A stretch of DNA of 64,000 nt from positions 45,509,484 to 45,573,483 of the forward strand of contig CM055102.1 of NCBI GenBank assembly GCA_029204225.1, written 5' to 3'. A program made the position numbers and the translations under genes. The notes beneath the pieces are model-generated. The model did no database searches, was not told the origin of the DNA, and saw nothing but the letters and a program-made list of their open reading frames with translations. Positions 56,290 to 64,000 of the stretch are shown piece by piece (position 1 is the first letter of the stretch; the number at the start of each line of letters is the position of its first letter). The stretch comes from Diphasiastrum complanatum. Taxonomy: Eukaryota > Streptophyta > Lycopodiopsida > Lycopodiales > Lycopodiaceae.

Positions 56290-57545
56290 CATAAGCCATT
56301 CAAAAGCACCATAGACTCAAGAGGCTTATGAAAGACCTGGGCATATTCCTCTTCCTCCAAATAAACCAAAGAAGAGGAGCCCTAATACAAGTCCCAATGT
56401 TTTTGTCTAGATTATAATTGAGGCCTAACAACCAAAAATGAACATCAACTAAAGAAAGACCAATGAAATCAGAAATACTAAGTAGCAGAGAAGCAAAGGG
56501 TTCATTCTTCTCACAAAATAGGAATGTATGTTGTAGGGAGTCCCACTCCTCACCACATCTGCTACAAAGCCCATATGAGGTCCCCCACTACATCCCTGTA
56601 CTTTCAGTCCAAACTGCCCTGTGTGTGCTATTCTCCAAAGAAGGACTGAGACCTTGGGGTCTAGAAATTTGGCCCAAATGCCCTTGAAGACCTCTTTCCA
56701 CTCAATAACTCCCAAATTAATAGTCCACATCCTGTTAAGTTTCTCAACCAACTCCTGTGGGAAGAGGTCTATCCTAGGGGGTCTCTCATTGAGCTTGCCC
56801 TTTCCCCCCCAGGTGTACCAATCCATGCTCCAGGTATCCCCTCCATGCCTCTTGGTGACTCTGCTCATGCCACACACTGCCCACCTGTCCCAAACTAAGT
56901 CTCTGATGTGGATAGGCCCCAAGTCCTTTTGCTTTTCCTTTTACCTATCCATTTCTCCTTGCTCTCATCTCGTAGGTATTTCCAATATCTTACCCCTTTC
57001 TTATGGATTTTTCTGGCCACTTTGATATCTCTTTCTTCCAACAAAGGATTCTCTCTCCACGCCCAACAACTTAAATCCAATGCCCCACCCTTGTCCCACA
57101 TGTGAGTGTCATCCGCTTTGAGGGTATGCCTCCCCTTCACCCATCCTCCCATGGGCTTTTGAAAAGCTCACTGCCTTTGCCTTTGAACCTCCAATCGGAA
57201 AGCAAAAGATCCTGTAGGGTCCAATTCCTCCACCCTGGTGCTCTGACTGGGGCCCAGTAACTTGCTGCATCTTGGATGAGTCCAGCCCATCTAGCAATGT
57301 TCCTGGTAGCCATAAGCTATTAATTGGGAAGGCCTAGTCCACCACAAGACTTTGGCAAGGTACAAGTACTCCAAGCCACACCTACATACCCCTTTGCCTC
57401 AAAATTAGAGGCCCACAAGAAACTTCTGCACACTACCTCAAACCTCCTCAAGTCACTCTCTGATGGGAGCCAGCAGAAAAATATTTGGAAGAGTATAGTA
57501 AAAAGGTTTGCTAGCTGTAATACAAAGTTTGAAAGCATGTCTAGG
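56290..57545 (-). mobile_element. L1-like LINE C-terminal remnant (minus strand)
   Basis: Minus-strand frames read CGGLGLPN (about 57325), FCWLPSESDLRRFEVVCRSF (57480-57420), WRENPLLEERDIKVARKIHK (about 57050), EWKEVFKGIWAKFLDPKVSV (about 56700) and LLWRIAHTGQFGLKVQG (about 56650), then a degraded zinc region. These are typical of the plant LINE ORF2 end. Frameshifts interrupt it. Confidence 0.8.
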
Positions 57546-58853
57546 TCTTCTCGTTGGAGAATTTGATAAAAACATAGAAGGTAAAATGCCCAATGTATTA
57601 AAGATTCTTGTTCAAACGAGATTATTCAATATTTGTTGATTGGTTGTACACAATATCCACATTCATAGCACATGCTTTAATTGAATCTATGGGTAATGGG
57701 CTTGGATGTGTGTTGAATGTTACGTCCACAAACTTAGAACCGACTCAAAGTAGGAGACTTGTTTGCAGAATTTGGTTATTTGACAGAGTCTTGTATTTCA
57801 TCAACTACCAAAATTTCCATTTTTTCACATTGGGCATGACAACATCATGAGTTGGATTGAAGGTCCTAACCTTGTTGTCTTTGTGGATAACCAAAATTTG
57901 GTAAAGGAATCTGATTTACAAAAAAGAGTTTTTTTTATAGTTTATTTGTTTTCCATTGTACTCGATCAATTATAACCATGTACTTACATTTGTTTTCTGA
58001 CAAAAGTGATTGGAGTTAATGCTATAAGAAAGACATTGCATAGGCGGTTGATTGCGTAGTGGGATGTTTTGAGTTTTGTTATAAATTCATGAAAGCATCA
58101 ACTTGACCAATAAAATTTAAGAATAAATAAGATAATTTGCAAAATTGTTGATAGTCCTTGTACAAGATGCCATATTGATTTGTACCATGCTTTTCTCTTG
58201 TGGAAATGTATGGGAAAACATATTGTATGAAATAGAGATATCTAAACGGAACCCCTTAAATTGAAGCAAAAACAAAAGGTCATCATGTAGGGGCTTAGGT
58301 TTGCATAATTGGCATTACTTTAAAGCATCGAGGACAACAATATTGTTAATTGCAAAACTATCATGACATTTTCTTGTGGAATTTGTTGCAGGCCATTTGG
58401 ATAAAAAATTGCAAATGCTTTACAAGCCAAAGAATATTAGTGCTCAAGAAATAGAAATCCTAAATGGTACAACATTTCTAGCTTTTCATACTGACACTCT
58501 CTTATGACTAGAACAAATCAGTGCTCTTCCGTTTGCTCATTAATTACTTTTCATAAATGGATACAACTAGAGGTGGGAAATATCTCATTTTACTTTGAGC
58601 TAGAAAATGCTAATGATGCTAAAAACCTTGTTAAGTTCATCATTTTTAGGCAAACTAGTGTGAAAACATTTTAATCGAAACATTGAAGCATACAAGTTTA
58701 GATTTTTTGATAACTTTGAAACTTATAAACCAAAAACAAAGAGAGAACATTTTCTTTCTGAAATTTCAAAATATCTATTTGTCCTTATTGTGAGAAATTG
58801 TCAAAAAAATTGGCAAATCTAGCTTTGATTAAACCATGTAAATTTGTACATAG
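57546..58853. other. intergenic, nothing recognised
   Basis: AT-rich. Short frames only (the longest is plus 57608-57850), none resembling a known protein. Confidence 0.5.
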
Positions 58854-58993
58854 GTGAGTCCCACACGTGTGAGTCCATGTTGACACATGTAGGCTACCCT
58901 AGATAGATGACTCGATCTAATACGTGAGTCCCACACGTGTGAGTCCATGTTGACACATGTAGGCTACCCTAGATAGATGACTCGATCTAAAAG
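58854..58993. repeat. exact 70-bp tandem duplication
   Basis: Units starting GTGAGTCCCACACGTGTGAG at 58854 and 58924 are identical over about 67 bases. CACACGTGTG inside the unit is a palindrome containing CACGTG. It lies where the copia remnant breaks off, so it may mark a repair junction. Confidence 0.92.
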
Positions 58994-60495
58994 GAATCCT
59001 AATTTGTTTTCCAAGGATGCAGCTATAACAGACAGGGAGGTCAACTTTATTGGTTGGATAGTCGAGATCAAGTGCTAGGGATTGTCTGGACATGTTCGAC
59101 ACAGATGTATGATTCAAGTGTCGTAATCTATAATGCCAAAGTAATGTTTATTGATAAGAACAGAGGTTTTCAAGGCTTGACTAGAGTCAAATAACAATGT
59201 GCCAGTCTATATAAGTATCAATGCCTCTTGCCGAGTGCAAGGATCTTATTTGTCCTATTAATAATTTGACATTGATCAGACTCAAACCCTATGACGTAAA
59301 TCAGTAATTCTAGATTCGTAGAGAGTTTAGGTACACACAAAACATTTGATAGTAGTTTGAATTGATTATACTGTAACATCAATCTTACAAGGCCTTCACC
59401 TTCAATAGTGGTGTACTATCCTCGCCAAGATAAACAAATTTCTTTGTACTATAAGGTGTGTAGGAGTGAAAGTGCTCATGATGACTGGTCATATGTTGAG
59501 TAGCTCCAGAATCCAGAAACCAAGAATTATCGAATCGTGCCCTGTTGGTCTGGTTGCTTGTTGGCATTCTTTGTTTTTAATACCCTGCAATCCTAGATCT
59601 CATGATTAGTGCATTTGCAATACTTAGTAAACATCTTTTTCTTTGACTGTGGATTTGATAATTGCTCTTGACTTTGTGTTGGTTTCTGATTTAATGCAGA
59701 CTGCTTAGAGTTTTTTTTCTTCTGTCATTTTGACCCTTTGTTGACATGTAGAGCATGAGATGATGAAGTCAACGAGGTGTCTTGACTCTTCGATTGTCTT
59801 CTTGCTTCAACATAGTGCTAACCCTAGTAAGAGTTAAATATGAGTGTGTTGATAAGATCATCACCCAGTTCTCATATGTAGAAAGCAAGCTTGAAGGCAA
59901 TGTCATGATTGTGTCTTAATCGTCGATGATCGATCCAACAGTTGCCATCTGTTGCAAGAGATTCTTAAACTGGTTAACAGGATTATGAAGTGAATCACCC
60001 TTCGACATCTTGAGTGTGAAGAATTTTCTTTTGAGATGCAACTTGGAAGTCACGTCCCTCACATTATATTGTGAGCTCAGGATGTCTCATATTTCTTTCG
60101 AAGTTTGTGCTTCAGATATGTGGCCAATCTGATGCCACTGATATATGGAGAGTAATAAGCGCGAAAGCTTTACCATCTTTCGATTTCCACTTTGAGTCAG
60201 CTTTGTGTCGTCTTCAAGCTTCACTTCGATACTTGTGAGAACATTCCACAAATCGTTGGTGATTAGCAAGGTCTTCAATTTAAATTTCTACAAATAGTAA
60301 TTGGATCCATTTAGTTTGTCTACGATGAGACCATCTTTATTTTGAGAATCCATCTTGTCGATAAATTGATGACTGATGTCATGATGCGCTACAATTGGGA
60401 ATCCATTATCTGATACTGAAATTTGATATCACAAATTGAAGAATAAAGAGCAAGTGTGCTCTGACTTGATACTATGAAAAATATCTAATGATATC
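58994..60495 (-). mobile_element. copia remnant: gag, protease, pre-integrase
   Basis: Gag starts near 60353 (MDSQNKDGLIVDKLNGSNY) with HISEAQTSKEI and KLHLKRKFFTLKMSKGDSLH. Protease reads SWFLDSGATQHMTSHHEHFH (about 59530). The pre-integrase NMSRQSLALDLDYPTNKVDL follows (about 59090). The layout and wording closely parallel the 40.3-44.4 kb copia, so both belong to one family. Many stops. It ends at the 70-base duplication. Confidence 0.85.
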
Positions 60496-60507
60496 GCTCT
60501 GATACCA
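60496..60507 (-). other. primer binding site of the 59-60 kb copia
   Basis: Minus-strand TGGTATCAGAGC, exact, next to the LTR end. Confidence 0.85.
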
Positions 60508-61401
60508 TGATGGAAAGAACGAATGGTGATTCAATAATTCGAAGTCAGTAAATGAAATATTGAATGCAACAGGATGAGACTTCTTTCCTAATGGATGACT
60601 ACGTCTATCAATAAGTGAACAAAGCTATAATGACAGAATTCACGTTCAATCTTTTAGCAAGTAACTTTGAAATCATCGATACTAAAAGGATTTTGCAGCC
60701 AAACAATTTAGAGTGCGGAGTGATGCACAGTATATTGCAGCGTTGAAGTATTCAACAGATCAGACAAAATAATAAGAGATTTATCAGTTACAAATGACTA
60801 CAGGGAAGCATACAATCTAATATGATACTGAACGCAATAAGAAGATAGATTGATTCAGTAAGTAGCATGTAGAAATCAGATGATGAGAGCACAAAGCTAT
60901 AGCGGATAAAAACTGCGTACTCTAACCTTTTTTGAGTAACTAAAAACTTTGTCTGATGCACTTGCGTTGATAAGAAGTAAGCGCTAATAGCAATATTCAA
61001 ATAGAACTCTGTAAAAACTTAGCTATGTAAGTCTTTGATGATCAGGTATTTATACTAAAGCAAGTTAAGCTTATTTGGTAGGACAACCAATTAGGTCGTA
61101 GATCGCAATTGGCAGTTAGTCGTAATGCGTTGTCATCCATCTAGTTAAAACTTCTCAAAAATCTACTTGCAAAGCAGTTAGGGCAAGTCTTTAGCTTCAT
61201 ATTAGGCGAAACAGTAATTGTCATCCTTCGACATGATCGACTCCTTCGACATTCGTCAGAGTCATACGATATGTTAGAGCCACCTGTTTTTCTGCAAACT
61301 ATGTAGAAACACAAATAAAGCTACAGAACTGGATAGTGAATGGATGTAGATTAGAGATTGATTATTTGGATGAATCATTCCAATAGTAGAATAATCCAAC
61401 A
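60508..61401 (-). repeat. 5' LTR of the 59-60 kb copia
   Basis: On the minus strand it starts TGTTGGATTATTCTACTA; the plus-strand left end is TGATGGAAAG (expected TGTTGG). About 894 bases. It shares long blocks with 34555-35003, 44440-45464 and 62363-63452. Confidence 0.82.
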
Positions 61402-61440
61402 ATATATATATCCCTTTAGGGATCGACCTGACTCAAGATA

Positions 61441-61864
61441 GTTACTTGGTTGATCTTGTCAGTTGTCATATGCTTGTCTCAAAGATTAAGCCATGCATGT
61501 GTAAGTATAAATTATCTTGTACTGCGAAACTGTGAATGGCTCATTAAATCAGTTATAGTTTCTTTGATGGTACCTTGCTACTCGAATACCCATAGTAATT
61601 CTATAGCTAATACATGCACCAAATCTCGAATGTAAAGGAAGAGACATATTTATTAGATAAAAGGCTAATGCGGGCTTGCTCAGTATTGTGGTGAATCATG
61701 GTACCTCGTTGAATCGCATGGCCTCAACGTCAGTGACATTTCATTCAGATTTTTGTCCTATCAACTTTCGATGGTAGGATACTGGCCTACCATGGTGGTG
61801 ACGGGTGACGGAGAATTAGGATTCAATTTCGGAGAGGGAGCCTAAGAAACGACTACCACATCTA
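61441..61864 (+). rRNA. 18S rRNA gene 5' fragment, degenerate pseudogene copy
   Basis: The 5' end of nuclear 18S rRNA is plain: CTTGGTTGATCTTGTCAGT, CATATGCTTGTCTCAAAGAT, AATGGCTCATTAAATCAGTT, ATTTATTAGATAAAAGGC, CTACCATGGTGGTGACGGGT and GAGGGAGCCTAAGAAACG. It covers about the first quarter of the gene (~420 bases) and stops after CTACCACATCT. Many differences from functional 18S are C-to-T or G-to-A (for example GATCTTGTCAG for GATCCTGCCAG), as expected from methylation-driven decay. It is not a working rDNA unit; it lies just right of a copia LTR. Confidence 0.93.
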
Positions 61865-62350
61865 TAAAGTCCTAGTCCAAGGGTCCTATTCTAAGCATGC
61901 CAATCACAAGCAACAAAAGGGAAACAGATGGTGGACAAACCAACCCAACCAAACCTAGATCGAACGAATCTAGCCCCCAAGCCATCGATCAATCACCAAG
62001 AGGAATGAGGCATCACACCAGCGGCATACTGCCACCAGTCATGCAATCAAGCATACACTAGTGAGAGCCCAATACGTATACTTATACCCTTCAAGGCCCA
62101 TGCACCACTAGTAGTGCACTGTGAAACCTCACTGGACACTCTGCAGCCTATCTAGGCCACATCATCTAGTTCCCCAATGACTCACTGATAGACCCATACA
62201 AATCCACCATCATGAGCTCAGGCCTACAACCATTAATTATGACCCTATACACATAAGGGCCCCAATTCCCTTATAGTCCCTCAACCTGCTAACTAGTTAC
62301 ACAAAGAATCTTCTTGGTGGAGATTAGAAATATTCTGATACCAGCAGAAT
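61865..62350. other. unassigned stretch between rDNA fragment and copia primer site
   Basis: It is richer in C than the surroundings (CCAACCCAACCAAACC, CTAGCCCCCAAGCC) and has no open frame. It is not 18S sequence. It lies where gag would be expected for the LTR at 62363-63452, so the internal part of that element has been replaced or lost. Confidence 0.5.
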
Positions 62351-62362
62351 GCTCTGATACCA
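62351..62362 (-). other. primer binding site next to the 62.4-63.5 kb LTR
   Basis: Minus-strand TGGTATCAGAGC, exact. A second partial copy (TTCTGATACCAG on plus) lies about 20 bases to the left. Confidence 0.82.
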
Positions 62363-63452
62363 TGTCGAAAATAGGTGAGTAATGGAATATCGGAAACTTC
62401 CTACTTCCAATGCATGACTATGCCTATCAATATTGAACAAAACAATAGTGCTAGATATCACGTTCAATCTTTAGTAACTAACCTTGAAATCGCTAGAAAC
62501 TATATGATTACGTAGCCAAACATAAAGCATTGAATTCTCAGACAATTTATATTAGTTACAAAACATTACAGAGATGCATACACACTGATACATACTGAAC
62601 GCAATAAGATGTTTGATTGATTCAGTAAGAAAACAAATCAGATGCAAATGAGCACAAGTAATAGCGAATCGAAACCACACACTCTAAGCTATCTCTGAGT
62701 AACTGAATAAGTCTGAAATAAGCAACTATACTAATAAGTTGAAGCACAATAGCAAATCTAAAATAAACTCTAAAGATTGAGCTAGAATGCTCAAGAGAGT
62801 TCAAGCTTGAAAGCTTGATAGAGAGCTAACTACAATACTTTCTGGTCATGAACGATCTGCTTGATAAGAGCATAGGAAGCATCGTGTAATAACACTCAAC
62901 TCCTTCACAATTCACAACAACATTATAATGAAATGTATGAATAGCTGATTTATACTAAGTAATTAGGTCGTCAAAAACGATTGCCAATTGGCTCGAGTCC
63001 GCTGACATTCATTTAATTCCTTCTCAGAAATTAATTGCTAATAACCGGCGTCAATCACCATAAACAGTTTGTCTGCATAAATGAGCAAAACTGTCACTCT
63101 ATAGAAATGAACGTAAATTGCCATTAGGGAAAAGCAAAAATGCCAAAGTGAGAGAAAAACCCGAAGGGCAAATAATGCGGAGGTCTTCAGTAAAGTCATT
63201 TCCTTAATTTTAGGGCACTTTGAAAATGCAAAAAACGCGACACTATATTTTTACTAGAAATTCCTTATAGGCGAAAAATGCAAAAAAAAACGACACTATT
63301 GTCAAACTCCGTGTATTTCTGCAGACTATGTAAAAACACTTGTAATTCTGCAGACACTATGTAAAACACGGAAAAATCCATAGAACTGGATAGACAGTTG
63401 GATGAAGAGTAAAACCGATTAGTCGATTAGTAGGAAGGAGAATAATCCAACA
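62363..63452 (-). repeat. copia LTR of the same family (1090 bp)
   Basis: The right end AGAATAATCCAACA equals that of the 60.5-61.4 kb LTR. The block CATGACTATGCCTATCAAT and TACGTAGCCAAACATAAAGC match the 44.4-45.5 kb LTR. The element has no recognisable internal region. Confidence 0.75.
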
Positions 63453-63499
63453 TGTTGTATCGGCAACTAATAGGGAGCTTGATTTACCTTACCATGACT

Positions 63500-64000
63500 T
63501 AGTCATATATATGTTGTGTTGTTGGTATTGTAAGTCAATTTATGGCAACACCTATTGAAATGCATTGGAAGGCAACCACACACATTTTGCGATATGTCAA
63601 AGGCACTTCCGATTATGGTTTGGTGTACAAGAAGTAGGAAAGTTCACCTAAGTTATGTGGCTATGTGCATGTGGACTGGGGAGGTGATTGTGATGATCGT
63701 AGATCTACCACATGGTATGTGTTCTAGTTTTGTGGCGATTGCTTTTCCTGGTCTAGTAAGAAGCAAGATATAGTTGCTTTATCCATGACAAAAGTAGGGT
63801 ATAAGGCAATGTGTAGCACAACACATGAAGCTATTTGGTTGAAGCAAATCTTGGATGGGATGGACATGAAGTAAGAAAATTCTACAACTATATAGTGACA
63901 GTCAGAGTGGCATTTAGCTAGCGAAGAATCTGGTGTTTCATACAAGAACCAAACACATTGAGATTCACTATTACTTTATACGTGAGAGATTGCTAAGTAA
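63500..64000 (+). mobile_element. copia RNase H fragment, running off the window
   Basis: Plus-strand reading: QFMATPIEMHWKATTHILRY, VKGTSDYGLVYKK, GYVHVDWGGDCDDRRSTT, ALSMTKVGYKAMCSTTHEAI and WLKQILDGMDMK, the copia RT end and RNase H order. Stops at several positions. It continues beyond the window edge. Confidence 0.85.

Overview
The window reads as nuclear DNA of a land plant with a large, repeat-filled genome, most likely a fern or other non-seed plant. This rests on two plant-type genes with introns up to 6.8 kb, nested Ty1-copia, Ty3-gypsy and LINE remnants, and a decayed 18S rDNA fragment whose spelling looks closer to non-seed-plant 18S than to angiosperm 18S (from memory, not aligned). 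Nothing suggests a bacterial, organellar or viral contig.

Layout. (1) 1679-21576, minus strand: a 7-exon gene for a predicted secreted protein of about 517 residues. All six introns are phase 0. Introns 1, 4 and 5 hold about 17 kb of repeats: two LINE remnants, a copia element deleted down to gag plus the RNase H tail, a 3-copy 259-bp tandem repeat, and a pair of dispersed repeats. (2) 21577-22680: its upstream region, with G-box and ACGTGG-type motifs. (3) 22.84-25.5 kb: an unusual non-coding block of recurring hairpins and a large inverted repeat. (4) 25.9-48.5 kb: a retrotransposon graveyard. It holds a LINE with a poly-A end, a copia whose LTR was invaded by a chromodomain gypsy element, several copia pieces, and a minus-strand gag plus coiled-coil element split by a nearly complete copia with two LTRs. 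Two unrecognised minus-strand ORFs lie at 35.6-36.0 and 37.1-37.7 kb. (5) 49161-55356, plus strand: a 3-exon gene for a chloroplast-type DUF1517 (FLAP1-like) protein, with repeats in its 5.4-kb second intron. (6) 55.4-64.0 kb: a minus-strand LINE, an exact 70-bp tandem duplication, copia remnants with long LTRs, the 18S rDNA fragment, and a final plus-strand copia RNase H fragment.

Only the two host genes look functional; every transposon reading frame seen here carries stops, frameshifts or deletions. Gene structures were built by eye from splice sites and reading-frame continuity. The 1679-21576 model is strong because six junctions keep frame; the first intron of the DUF1517 gene is uncertain. 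Family assignments rest on recognised motifs, not on a search.
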